Part shown: in pieces, positions 1-10,622 of the stretch | Position numbering within the stretch: position 1 is the first letter of the stretch | How the letters are laid out: each line of letters begins with the position of its first letter | Assembly (NCBI RefSeq): GCF_020509005.1 | Contig: NC_063017.1 | Location: 992,001-1,056,000, forward strand | Origin: Fulvia fulva | Taxonomy: Eukaryota; Ascomycota; Dothideomycetes; Mycosphaerellales; Mycosphaerellaceae | Direction: 5' to 3' | Length of the DNA stretch: 64,000 bases | The notes under the pieces: model-generated | Database searches by the model: none | Told to the model about the DNA's origin: nothing | The model's input: only the letters and a program-made list of their open reading frames with translations | Program-made: the position numbers and the translations under genes

Positions 1-1354
1 TCGGACGCGTGCCCTTTCCGAGAGATGAACTGACTGCAGCGCTTCTTGGCGTCGGTGGCAATACAAGACACTGACGCACCTGGTCTTCTCCCGGCATTGC
101 CGAAGGATCAGGCTGCGTGATCTCTCACCTTTGTCTCGAAATCGTCACCTAGCCGCAGATGTGGATGACTTCCAGAACGTTGACCCACATTCCATGCAGA
201 TGATAAGCCTGTCAGCCTTGACGCGACCCAGGCGTAAACCGCATCGGACAGCGACATGAACCCGATGCTTGGCCCAGCCGTCTATCCAATATGCACCAGC
301 AATAGGATCTCTTTGACCAACATCTTGCCAACGACAAGACCGGTCATAGCTCTGGCCATCTACGGGTCATCCTGTGATAGCAGTCTTATCAACTTCCCCT
401 GTCGCATTAGTGCTGATGCTCAGCTCTTTCTGGGCATGTGTGAACAAGCAAACGCCGCATTTCTCATGCCTCCACAATGCTTCGTTGAAGGGAAAGTCAG
501 TGCCTGTCGCGTGCTCGTGGCCGCCACGCGAAATTACGACAGAAGGCTTGTGCCACATCCGGGATCGTGTGCGCCTCTGTCGACAGCATGACAAAGAAAT
601 ATACTGCTGCTGGGCGTGGTGTGGCTACCATTGTTCGCGTGACTGCTTGCCACATCGCGGTAACGCCGCAATGGTCCCTGAAACGATCGACGAGCTGTCC
701 AGAACCTGTGCCTCATCATCAAAACACCCGACGAACCATTCGGAATCAATGGAACGGACTGGACTGGCTCTTCGCGCAGTGCGCGGTGCACGTTTCTTGG
801 CAGCACAGCTGTCTGTCACGCGGACATCCTTCCTCAATCCTTCCAGAAACACGCCACAGTGCCATGAGGGGCCATCAGACATCCGACCAGTGGATTGCTT
901 CGCCTTCGCGAGAACCAACAGCACGACCCAGCCGAAAGCAGCAGGCGATAAGGTACGCCAAGTGCCCAGGCGGCGTGGAAACTCTTGGCCTGTACGCGCG
1001 ACCGCGGTGGTGGAGCTCGAGGATTGATTGCTGGATGTTGTGCTGTTTTGCGCGTGACACGTGAAAGGTGGTATGGAGGGAGAGGTACAGTATGTTCCTG
1101 TGAGGTTGGAGGAGAATGGGATGATGAAGGCGAAGTGGAAGGGGGAAGGAGAGGAGGGTTAGGATACGCTAGTTTGTGAGCCAATCATGTAGCATCGGAC
1201 CTCATGTCCGTTCGATAGGGCGTGGCAACGACATCGCTTCATCTCATGCACATGACATGTCAACAGGAAGACGTGTACACCTGCAATGAAAACTTCCCAA
1301 CACGTTTCGTTCATGAGAAGGAGCTATGCACACATCCCATCTTTATCCTACGAC
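1..1354. other. No confident gene
   Basis: Several overlapping open frames of 60-220 codons occur on both strands. None shows a recognisable domain, a consistent intron pattern or a homologue that I can name. The composition is like the neighbouring genes, with CpA and TpG common, so this is not RIP-mutated repeat. It may hold the downstream flank of the permease gene and the end of a gene lying mostly outside the window. Confidence 0.4.
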
Positions 1355-3217
1355 TTAGAAAAGCTTGTCGAGGAAACGTCTTGCGGGTCCCCAGTTCTGC
1401 CTCTTAAGCTTCTCTGCCTCGAAAGCCTCGTAGTTGATCTCACGACGACCAGAGTCAACATCGATGTTCTTGATCGACACCCAGCTCTGTCGCTTCCAGA
1501 TGAAGCCGATGAGGTAGAAGACGATGACGACGAAGATGGCGAGGTAGCCCTGGAAGAATGCTGAGACGCCCTCGGCGACGAGCGTCTCGCCGTTCTCTCC
1601 TCGGGATGCGCGGATGGCACCAGCAATGGAAGTGTAGAACTGTCAGGATGTTAGTAAAGTGTATCTATTGCGGGTGCAAGGTCAACTTACTGTGGCAACC
1701 AGGACGATGACGTTGAGGATCAGGCCGATCCAGGATCCGGTGACGCCGAAGATGGCCTTGAAGGGGAGCTCATCAGTAGTGTGACCGTGGTACTTCCAAG
1801 CAGATCGGAAACGGATATGCGCAAGGCAGATGCTGCCCCATGTGAAGAGGGCGGCGAGACCAGAAAGTGCTTGTAGCCAGGCGAAGACGGTGACACCGCT
1901 GCTAGCCAACGAGACGTATGCGATGGGTCCGAATGCGATGATAGCGATGGTGGAGTACAGTGGACGTCCGGCGCGATCGACATATGCGAAGATCTTGGGC
2001 GCGTAACCTTGCTCAGCGAGCGCAGTCAAAGTTCGGGAGCCACCGTAAACACCGGAGAGACCGATGCTGATCACAGCGAGCAGAATGACGACGTTGACAA
2101 AGTCTCCGAAAGCTGGGATACCGGCATCGACGGCGACAATGACGAATGGCGAGGCCGAGACATCGATGAGACCCGCACCGAGGAGACGCTCATCATCGTA
2201 TCGGAGGAGCGCTCCCACGAAGAACAGGCCCAAGATGTAGAAGAGTGTGATGCGCCAGAAGACTTGCTTGATAGCACCTGGAAGCGACTTCTGTGGGTTC
2301 TCGGTCTCTGCAGCGGCCAGACCGACAAGCTCCGTACCGGAGAAAGAGAAAGCGGCAGTGACGAAGACACTACAGAATCCGAAGATGCCGTCGTTGAAGG
2401 CGCCCGGGTTGTACCATGTACGCATGCCCCAGTATTCGCTGTACTGGCCGCGGCTTGGACCACCACCACAGACGAAGATGACACCCATGAAGAGGAAGAC
2501 GATGATGGTGCTCAGCTTGAGAAGCGAGACCCAGAATTCTTCTTCAGCGTATCCGAGTACTCCGAAGATGTTGATGACAATGACAGCGACCAGGAAGATT
2601 GTGATCCAGACCGCGACATTGACATCGGCTCCCCAGTAATTGATTGTGAGACCAGCAACCACAAGTTCTAGCGGTAAGACAATTGCCCATTGGAAGACGT
2701 AGTTGTAGCCCATGGCGAAACCCCATGATGGATCGATGAAGCGGGTCGAGTAAGTGTAGAAACCACCGGAGATTGGGTAGAGCAGAGCGAGTTCACCAAG
2801 GGCGTATACGACGTTGAACATCATCTATCTACTAGTCAGTATGTGGCAGACAAGCTCAGAACGTGCAGACAAAGGACGTACCACACCGATAACCATAAAG
2901 CCGATGAGCAACGAGGCAGGACCACCTTTCGACAGCGCGCCACCAGATCCGACGAAAAGTCCGGCACCGATGGAGCCTCCAATGGCAATCATGTGAAGAT
3001 GGCGGGTCTTGAGGGTCTTGTTCAACTGGTTGTGCTGGTCGGCGAGGGTTCGTCTCTGGAAAGACCTGGGTGTAACACCCATGCGATCCCAGTAACTGAG
3101 CTGCTCCTGGTTGTCGTAGATGATCTCGCCATCATTGCTGATGTTTGTGCTTGTCGACTCGAGCTTCGGTCCAGTCCCCTTCTCGAAATCGGTCGGCCCC
3201 ATGTCCCTGGTCGCCAT
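1355..3217 (-). CDS. Amino acid permease, AAT/YAT family (three exons, 584 aa)
   Basis: This is a plasma-membrane amino acid/proton symporter of the fungal amino acid permease family (APC superfamily). The exons are 3217-2882, 2824-1691 and 1639-1355. The introns (2825-2881 and 1640-1690) have GT-AG ends and both fall in phase 0, giving 584 residues, a normal family length. The N-terminal cytosolic tail of about 75 residues leads into the first membrane segment with the family motif GGSIGAGLFVGSG. The second exon opens with the next helix, containing ALGELALLYPISGGFYTY. About twelve hydrophobic segments follow. The start ATG at 3217 begins MATRDMGP and is followed by an acidic tail, as usual for this family. 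The substrate cannot be told from sequence alone. No damage is visible. Confidence 0.93.
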
Positions 3218-3905
3218 GACGGGCAGTAGTATTGTCGTGACGTGTGTTGGTGGAGAAACAACGGTTGCACTGGGCGAAAGGTCCAGCGCATGCCGCAGAT
3301 GTGGTACTTATACATTCCTTTGTCGAGTCCGACAAAGCCGCTCCCAGCTCGACCGCACTAATGCACGCACCCAGACCCTGGGGCCAAGGACTCGTTCACG
3401 AGCATGGTTGCCCGTGGTCCTTGGGCCAAGGGAGCTAATGCACTTGGCGATTTGCCTCGACAAGTCCTGTTTACTCGAGCGCACCAATGCGATCGGGGAG
3501 ACACTTATCAAGTCTTATCTCCTTTCGGGTTGGCAGTCCATGATTGGGATAATAGCCGTGATCCTGTGGAGGGAGGCGTGATGCGCCCCTTCGACTTCCT
3601 GCTGTGCCTGCGAAGCGTATCGCTCATGTGCGGCCTTGGTGCCAGCCTGCGTCGCATTCGCCGGTGCTATGCGAGCGCAACGCAACGCTCCGCTCGATGT
3701 AGAAGGAGGACTGCGTGCACTGCACGTACAGACTACAGGACCGTATTACGGGAACACAGACCACGCGGATGGGCTCCACTGCCATGTGAATGAAGTCTGG
3801 ACAATCCAATTAGGTAAACGGAATTCGAAGCAATGGCCACGATGTGTGTTGGAAACAGCCCCCGCAAAAGTTTCACCCCAGCTCTCTCCACCGCCATCAT
3901 CATTG
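3218..3905. other. Intergenic region, permease promoter side
   Basis: No gene is supported here. Besides the GATA motifs there is an imperfect inverted repeat around 3383-3428, in which GGCCAAGGAC faces GTCCTTGGGCC about 30 bases away. It could be a palindromic regulator site or a chance hairpin. Confidence 0.4.
3504..3553. promoter_or_regulatory. Candidate GATA-factor (AreA-type) sites upstream of the permease
   Basis: Two CTTATC motifs (GATAAG on the other strand) start at 3504 and 3514, ten bases apart, and a GATAAT lies at 3548. They are 290-340 bases upstream of the permease ATG on the minus strand. Paired HGATAR sites are typical targets of the nitrogen regulator AreA/NIT2, which commonly controls amino acid permeases. 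This is an inference from position and motif only. Confidence 0.35.
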
Positions 3906-5028
3906 TCACATTGTCTCTCGTAGTAGAGCATGCCCACTCCAGCCATCGCGCTTAGGCAACTCTTGCGGCTCTGCAGCAGCCTGCCCTTGACTCCGCCAGT
4001 ACCTCGCTCCTCCCCCTGCGCCGTCGTACGATTCTCCACATTCGCACGATTGTCCTCGAAACGCACCGAACGCGGTATCAAAGTCGTATGGCTTCACGAC
4101 CCTCCACATTCGCAGGATCTCGTCGGGATGTAACGGCACCCGGTTCGCTATACTACACCACAGCGTGGACGAGATCACTCCATCTTTCCCGGGCACAGGA
4201 TTCGTAGCAGAGGGAGACGTGAAGATCGTATCCGCGATGAAGAGGATCTTACTCCAATGCAAGAGCAGACTGACAGGGAGATGGCCTCCAGCGAGGATCG
4301 CGGTGGCTCCTGAGCCTCTAGGGATTGGCGTATACGTGTCGTGCAAAACCCGGATCTCCGCGCCTGGCGTGTCCACGCGCTCCAGCCATGACTTATCAGG
4401 CTCGCCGACCTGCTTGGAAATCAGCGCAGCAGAGAAAGCATTGCATCTTGAACTGTGAGATCGAGCACTGTTTAAGAATGCCGGCTCCCAAGAGGTCTCA
4501 GCCAGCCACACAAGCACCACGGGAAGACATCGGCAGACTTACGGACACTGGACAACTGAATGTTCGGGACCAGTCCGCCCAAGTCGAGTAGTAACGCAGG
4601 TGTGATGTGACAATAGCCTCAAGACCACCTAGCTTGACGATCTTATCGATGTTCTCTTGGTCAAGGAAGGGTATCAGGTCCCAGAGAATGTCGGCTCTGT
4701 TCGTCTGGATGAGTTCCGCTCGCTCTCCTATGGCAAACTCCCTGACTCGTCAGCATGAGTGATGCTAACAACTCACAGGAGGATATGTCTCCACTGATCA
4801 GACTCTAGGACCATGCTCGTTCTGCCACCAAACGTTCTTGTACCCAGCTCCTTTGAGCTTCCCAAGCGTGGTGAAAGCCTGACCTGTGGCAGGAACATAC
4901 TGTCTTGGATCGTCGCAGACCTTGCACTCATTTCTGCCTGAGTCCTCTCTGACTGGGTACTGCGTTCCACATTCATTGCAGATGAGAAGATCGTCAGACG
5001 TTTGCAGATTTGGTTTGCGAGGAGTCAT
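3906..5028 (-). pseudogene. Metallo-beta-lactamase-fold hydrolase gene, apparently decayed
   Basis: The first exon starts at the ATG at 5028 (MTPRKPNLQ) and encodes a zinc-ribbon head with C17-x2-C20 and C35-x2-C38, as in fungal MBL-fold hydrolases. Reading stops at codon 77 (TGA, plus-strand 4798-4800), where relatives have Trp; the same frame then continues SVETYPP. A short break near 4705-4785 changes frame before FAIGERAELIQ. A clear 133-bp intron (4410-4542) leads to the last part, with WLERVDTPGAEIRVL, LHWSKILFIADTIF and DEILRMWRVV. In the segment where I recall relatives having a His-Pro-His metal motif, this copy reads SHLRYYSTW. The end near 4060 may contain another frame change before GHALLRE. 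Exact splicing around 4705-4785 is unclear. Together these point to a recently disabled gene rather than an odd gene model. Confidence 0.62.
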
Positions 5029-5602
5029 GATGCGAGAATGGTCCTTTGGCTTACTATATGTACATAGGCTCATCAAGGTCACAGCAAGACAGGGCGAGGC
5101 ACCTTACACAGAGCTCCACATCGACAGCAACATTTGCTAAGCTACACGACTTTGCCATGTTGGACGTTGATCATGCTTGTTCAGCACGAAGCCTGCTCAT
5201 ATGTCACCGCAGAATCGATCCAGCGCCCTTCACGTGAAAAGCTCTGGCAACAAGCTCGGCACTAACCCTGCTTGAGGAATCGCTCGCGAAACGATCTTGC
5301 ATGGAGGCAGGCACGACACGTGATGGAGATAGAGTTCATTCGTGCAGGATGGAGTGCATTGTCTGGGGTGACTTGTAAGGAGAGATGATCTTGTGGTCTT
5401 GGTATTGCTGATCTGCAGAGATGCAGACGGACTTCGCCTGTAGGAGGCAGTGCACATCTAACAAACGAGCGTTGACACGAACGCAGAAAGCCCTCACAAT
5501 TGATGGGAACATGGTCTTCAAGCGCCTTCCACCACACCCCAACAGTCTCTGATCCGGCCTCCAGATATCCCGCAGTGCATGGTCGACAACTGCTGACCCC
5601 CT
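5029..5602. other. Intergenic region, nothing recognised
   Basis: This stretch lies between the decayed metallo-beta-lactamase gene and the first BTB gene. Minus-strand open frames of 70-115 codons occur, but they show no domain and no plausible splice pattern. It probably serves as promoter and terminator space. Confidence 0.4.
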
Positions 5603-6310
5603 TCACTCTTCCTCAGAACACTTCGGATGCTCATCGCTATGCTCATGGTACTCGCACCGCGGTCTCGTCCGAGGCGATGGTCCCTCCCGAACGGAACAGG
5701 CAACGCCGAAGATGAAGTCGGCTGGAAGCTTACTCCTGCTCTTCTGCAGCCACTTACCATGCGCTTTGCACGTGTAGAAGTCTCTCATAAGCTTGCGAAG
5801 CAGACAGCTCTCTGGGACCTCCTCGTAGGCAATCCGAATCGCAGCCGGACTCGGTAGTGTCTTGACTGCAGCCTCCAATTGGATGGTGCAGTCGACGATG
5901 TCGTTGCGCAAGCGTAGATCGTCAAGCTTGTCGGCTAGGACGTATAGCTCGGACAGCTTTATGTATTGGCTGGTTCCAGCCTTGTCAGCGGCTGCCTCTT
6001 CTGGTGCCATGATCACGACTCGGTCGGTGTAGACGTGTTGAAGGTAGGCACTGAAGAGCTTTGGATCGGTCTCTGGCAGACACACCACACGCTCTTGTGC
6101 CTCCTTGAACTGGCCGGAGCACGCAGCTCGGAAGAAGCGCGAGTGGTTGGTGATGACGCCTTCGTGGACCATGTAGGACTTCTCTTCCTTGCCGACGAGG
6201 ACGGTAATGTAGGCGTCGAAGTCGAGCCTAGATCCATCAGCATAGGTACACATCTTGGTCAACGGCTGTACTTACATTGCGCGTTTGTTTGGGTTGTTTT
6301 CGGGAGCCAT
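5603..6310 (-). CDS. BTB/POZ domain protein, tandem paralogue 1 (219 aa)
   Basis: The gene has two exons, 6310-6276 and 6227-5603, joined across a 48-bp GT-AG intron with a GCTGAT branch-like motif. The first exon encodes MAPENNPNKRA and the second opens with LDFDAYITVLVG. The BTB fold covers about residues 12-120, with the typical segments VHEGVITNHSRFFRAACSG and LFSAYLQHVYTDRV. BTB domains mediate homodimerisation and often recruit CUL3 ubiquitin ligases; no second domain such as kelch or MATH is present. A helical region ending in RKLMRDFYTCK precedes a C-terminal CEYHEHSDEHPKC motif shared with the three paralogues downstream. The intron sits just after the KRA/KRR head, as in all four copies. 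It is intact. Confidence 0.85.
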
Positions 6311-6620
6311 GTTCTGTTGGTCGGGGGTAATAGTGGAGGTCTTAGAGGTTGTGGTGGTTGTGTAGTTGTGGGAAGTGTAGTTTGATAAAGAATGTGAGGT
6401 GGTCAGTGGTGACGATCTTTTGTCTTAGAAGAGTAAGGTTGAACGTGTTGTGTGTTGAAAGATCCAGCTTGTGTGAGGTCTTCACATGTAACTCGGGGTT
6501 TCGATGAAATTCACTCGCAGGTCTATCTCAGAGTAATGCACGCGCATGCTGCTTTCACAACAGCTTCGATCTCAATTCATGCCCGTGTGTAAACTGCTTA
6601 TTGCAACGCCTTTGATGCCT

Positions 6621-7448
6621 TCAAGTGAACTTCAAGCGTTCCTCGTCATGCTCGTGATAATAGCACTTCTCGCGCTCATACGGCGCTTGCGGCCATTCCT
6701 TCTCACCTCGAAGTCTTGTCCATTCGGCGAATACGTCGGCCAGAAACTCAGCAGGAAGATTTGTCCCATTGTTCGTGATCCATTCAGATTGAACGCCTGC
6801 CACGGACCAGTCCACCATCAGCTTGCGGAGCATGCATTTGGGCGGAGTCTTCTCGTAAACGACCTTGACCTCCGAGATACTTGGGCCGAACTTCAAAGCG
6901 TGCGTTGCGCTTTTCCACTCGTCAATCGCTAAGTTGCGCACTATGGTGTTGGCTAGGTAATCAACAAGAATGTAAAGGTCGACGATCTTCGGCTGGAGGA
7001 CGTCCCAATGCGTAACTATGGTGGACTGATATCTGATTAGTACATGGCAGATTGACCACCTGAGACAATGGCCTCGAGTGAGGCGCGGGATTGTAGTAGT
7101 ACATACCCGTTCGGCATCTCTAGCTGGGAGTTCTTCGGCCGACAGCACCAGCTCTCCAGTTTGCAGCCACTGGACGTAGATGGCGAAGGTGTCAGGCTTG
7201 ATGTCCGGTAACTCGATAGTCTTCATCTGGCCTTCCTTCCACTCCTTATTGCAGGCCTTCTTGAGATAGTCGGACGACTTGGTGAGGTAGGTCTTCGCGA
7301 CTGTGATGGTCTTCTGTTCGTCGTCTTGTCCGAGGGTGACACAAAATCCCTCGAAGAGGTCGATTCTGCAGTACTGTCAGTGTCCGCCTAGAGTACGGTG
7401 CGAGACAACGTACCTGCGACGCTTAGCTGGTGGTGGTTGGGTAGACAT
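6621..7448 (-). CDS. BTB/POZ domain protein, tandem paralogue 2 (232 aa)
   Basis: The three exons are 7448-7414, 7365-7107 and 7025-6621. Exon 1 encodes MSTQPPPAKRR and splices to IDLFEGFCV. The second intron (7026-7106, 81 bp, GTATGT...CTAATCAGATATCAG) is a multiple of three without a stop, so it can be mistaken for coding sequence; removing it restores alignment with the paralogues. BTB features include AKTYLTKSSDYLKKAC and FAIYVQWLQTGELV. The C-terminal motif is degenerate: CYYHEHDEERLKF keeps the first Cys and both His but loses the last Cys. The reading frame is intact. It lies in the same orientation as its neighbours, about 310 bases upstream of paralogue 1. Confidence 0.85.
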
Positions 7449-7956
7449 GTTGTTTTTTTGGTGTGCTGCAGATGTTTAGGAAGCTGGTGGTGGTTGCTAA
7501 ATTGCGATGTTGCAGTGGTGGCGGCTGAGTAGCGAAGTTGTTGGAAGAAGTGAGGAAGTGTTTCAGACACGCGGGGTGGGGAACACATGGCACGAAATCG
7601 AGTGAATGAGAGTCCTTCCAAGCGATCGCCCCACCACCAGAACGGCTTCAGCTTCACTTCTTTGCTTAGCCGCCTTCGATTCACTACCACTCCTTCGACC
7701 TACGAAGATAGATGAGAAGCTCGACTGCCCAGCATATCAGCATGCGCGCTTGCTGCAGATACGCACCACATATTGCCGATGCACTCATCCTTTGCCTGCT
7801 CAGCATTTCTCACGGAAATCTCACCGGTAGCCGATGTCCATCAAGCCATGTGGCAAGCGCCAGCTCATCATCTCATGCTCCCTGTTAGGACACTGAAGCC
7901 ATTGTCTCCACCTCTTCCGCGGAATCTCTATCTCCTCCTTCGAGCTAATCCTGTAC
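7449..7956. other. Intergenic region between BTB paralogues 2 and 3
   Basis: No gene is supported. The part next to paralogue 2 is rich in TGGTGG and T-runs on the plus strand, consistent with a short promoter and leader. Nothing else was recognised. Confidence 0.4.
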
Positions 7957-8755
7957 TCACTCGCAAGGTGGGCACGATGCATCGTGCTCGTGGTAGGTAC
8001 ATTTGGGAGCCGTGTATGGGTTTTGCAAGACTGATGTACCTTTCGCCGCGGGGACAACTCTGTCCAACAACATTCGATAGAACGATGTCGGGTAGTCGTG
8101 TTTGGGGTTCGCGGAGAACGAGCAATTTGTATAGCAGGCGAAGATGTCCACGAGCAAAGTCGATAGCTTCGAGCCGGGCGGAGTGTCCTTGAAGACTTTG
8201 GTGACCAACACATTGTTCGGTACGACTGGGCTGTGATAAATGTAGGATCTTAAGGCATCCAGCGTACAATTGCGTAGTGTCATATCCATCAGCATATCGG
8301 CCAAGATGTACAAGTAAACCAGGGCTCGGTAGAATGGTCGCACGTAAGCCTTGTGGATCTGTTATGGGTCAGAGAAGGTACCGAGGAGTCGAGGACCTTT
8401 CACTACATACTGCAATTTCAGCTTCCTCCGGCGGCCACTCTTCTTCAGTCACGACGATCTCGCCTGTGTAGAGCCACTGCAGGTACATCGCAAAGATCTT
8501 CGGGTCTGTTTCGGGCAGGGGGATGTTTCTGGTTTATGCTTTCTGCCAGACGCCGTTGCAAGCTTTCTTGAAGAACTCGGATGACTTGGTGAGGTAATTC
8601 TTGGCCACGGTGACAACTCTGGTAGCTTCACCAGATCCGACGGTGATCTCGAACTCCTCGTATGGGTCGAGCCTGAGTGATGTCAGTATGGTATGGAGAA
8701 GTGGCTTTGCTTGACTGACTCACTTGCGGCGCTTCAGTGGTGGTTGAGATGCCAT
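7957..8755 (-). pseudogene. BTB/POZ paralogue 3 with an in-frame TAA
   Basis: The gene model has the same layout as paralogue 2: exons 8755-8724, 8672-8411 and 8358-7957, with clean GT-AG introns of 51 and 52 bp. Exon 1 encodes MASQPPLKRR. The BTB region reads AKNYLTKSSEFFKKACNG and FAMYLQWLYTGEIVV. Codon 57 is TAA (plus-strand 8534-8536) where a CAA glutamine fits between WQKA and TRNIPLPE. The 231-codon frame is otherwise open through to the tail CTYHEHDASCPPC. A single C-to-T change at CpA would explain the stop. No intron of credible size removes it. Because splice sites and tail are preserved, the lesion looks recent. A sequencing error is the main alternative. Confidence 0.7.
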
Positions 8756-9116
8756 GATGGCGGTGGTCAGATGGTGTAGGTGGTCGATGTTGGGAGCCAG
8801 ATGAAATCGAAAAAGGAGTAGTTCGAGCAGTGAGAAAAGTGATGTTACAATGCCCCACTCTGCTGCCTGCGAGCTGTCTGCCGCAAGCTTGTGACAGCGC
8901 TGCAGCAGAGTGAGTGAATGAGATCAGGAAGATTGCATCGTTTGGGAAGCTACATGCCGTTACTAACCCCTACCATTGAGCGCCCATAGCCATGCCTGAA
9001 GTCGACCTTATCTAATGCCAATTCGTTTATGTTGGCACATTTGATAACCGAAAGCGAGGAATGCTGTTTGCTGCTCGTTCTGTGCTTCTCGTATTGTTCC
9101 GGCTTCCTCGCCGTGC
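8756..9116. other. Intergenic region between BTB paralogues 3 and 4
   Basis: No gene is supported. The stretch contains the promoter side of paralogue 3 and the 3' side of paralogue 4, where the conserved tail codons after the TGA end at 9117. Confidence 0.4.
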
Positions 9117-9173
9117 TCACGCACACTTTGGATGAGCGTCGTCGTGCTCATGGTAAGCGCACTTCTCTTTGGT
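9117..9173 (-). pseudogene. Detached C-terminal tail of BTB paralogue 4
   Basis: In the same frame as the upstream gene and directly after its TGA, 18 codons encode the tail motif with Cys, His, His, His and Cys at the spacing seen in paralogue 1, followed by a second TGA. Preservation of the spacing suggests that the stop arose recently. Confidence 0.65.
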
Positions 9174-9839
9174 TCATGGCTCAACCAGAATGACTTTTGC
9201 CTCGCGACTCTCGAAGAATTTCTGTAGTAGTCTCTTCATGACCGATGGTGGGCAATATTTCAGCATCTTCTCGTCGAGTGCCACGCGTGCCGCGTAAATG
9301 TCGGTTAAAAGCCTTGCGAGAGTCGAGCCCTCGGGCGTCTCATCGATCACACGCGCGAACTGAGTCGATGCCGGCACCAAGGCGTACTTGGCGTCGTACT
9401 CGCGGATCAGGTCGGTGACGGCATTGCGCACAGGTAGGTCGCGTAAGAAGTCAGCCAGAACGTAGACGTCGATCATGGACAAGAATGACTGCCCCAGATT
9501 TGTTTGTTTTCTGGCCTCGTCATCAAGCTCATCTACCACGAGCTCACCAGTGTACAGCCACTGCATGTAGATCGCAAACGTGTCGGGTTCGAGTGTCTTG
9601 AGCTCGATGACCTTGGTCTGCCCTTCTTTCCAGTCCTTCGAGCAGGCGCTCTTGAAGAACTCGGAGTGCTTGACGAGAAAGTGCTTGGCGATGGTCCATG
9701 TTGCCTGCTCGGTACCGGTGCCGACCACGATCTTGTACTCCTCGGTGAAATCGAGCCTACGAATTGGTTAGCATGGTGAAGATTAGGATACTGATGGTAT
9801 GACTTACTTGCGGCGCTTGATGGGTGGTTGAGTGGTCAT
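9174..9839 (-). CDS. BTB/POZ paralogue 4, stop just before its conserved tail (204 aa)
   Basis: The exons are 9839-9808 and 9756-9174. Exon 1 encodes MTTQPPIKRR and the 51-bp intron matches the first intron of the paralogues. The BTB region includes AKHFLVKHSEFFKSACS and FAIYMQWLYTGELVV. Like paralogue 1, it lacks the second intron. Translation ends at TGA (plus-strand 9174-9176) after VILVEP. The same frame then continues TKEK and CAYHEHDDAHPKC to a second stop at 9117-9119. The last 18 codons are therefore the conserved family tail, cut off by one stop. The protein may be made without its tail, or the stop may be an assembly error or partly read through. It remains otherwise full length. 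Confidence 0.78.
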
Positions 9840-10622
9840 CTTGAACGTCGGATGGACGTCGTGGATGGTGGTTTGGTGATATGGTGGTATTTGTTGGTAC
9901 TTGTGCGAGTGTAGTGAGAAGTGTGGTATGCTGGTGGGAAGGAGTAGCGTGGGAGATATGTTAGCAAGAAGAGGCGCGAAGAAGTTCTTTATACTCATCA
10001 AGTAAATGAGCAGTGTCACTGTGTCATAGTGCCAACGCAAACGCCCTAGAAGTGAATTTCCTAGTGAACGCGAGAGCAGAGCGGCTCTATATGAAGGATG
10101 AAGCACGGTGTCGGCGCAAGCATGCAGTACTCCAAAAGTGAATGTCTGCGGCCGATGAGTGTGAAGCCCACACTGCCAGAGGTTTATGACTGAGTGTATA
10201 CCTTGTCTGGTGAAGCGCCACGCCGATGTCGTTGCTATCCGTGCAATATCGTTCTCCAGCCTTCGCGCCTCGATCGTCTATCGCAATGGCCTGTTTACTG
10301 TGCCGTGGCCCTGGGCGGGAGAGCTAGACTGAGCGTGATTGATCGTAGCTGCGTCAGCTATTGACTCGCGCGCGCGATGCCACCTGAGATTCACATTCGT
10401 GCATGCCGTATGGCGCAAACGTTCTCATCAGGTCGCCATGTACATGACTGATGCATGGGGAATTTCGCGACCAGACCCCATGGAGTCCACACTCGTGCGG
10501 TATGCAGCGTTGAAATGCATATTCCATTTCCTTCGCGTGCCCTCGCACCTGGTTCAAACGCCGATATGTACCATGCAGTCTTTCACGTGGGTTTTCCCTA
10601 TCTTCACCTCGACCATGAGCTC
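9840..10622. other. Intergenic region, nothing recognised
   Basis: This stretch separates BTB paralogue 4 from the Pmp3-like gene. Open frames of up to 120 codons on both strands lack domains or splice logic. No tRNA or repeat was seen. Confidence 0.4.

Noticed and set aside
374..1027. Plus-strand open frame of 217 codons near the left edge
   Set aside because: No recognisable domain, overlapped by several equally long frames on both strands, and no intron or promoter logic to favour it.
4798..4815. Tiny intron to remove the stop in the metallo-beta-lactamase-fold gene
   Set aside because: The only GT...AG pair around the TGA would be about 18 bases long, too short for a fungal intron.
7026..7106. 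Coding reading across the second intron of BTB paralogue 2
   Set aside because: The 81 bases are in frame without stops, but they have GT-AG ends and a CTAAT branch motif and break the alignment with the other paralogues.
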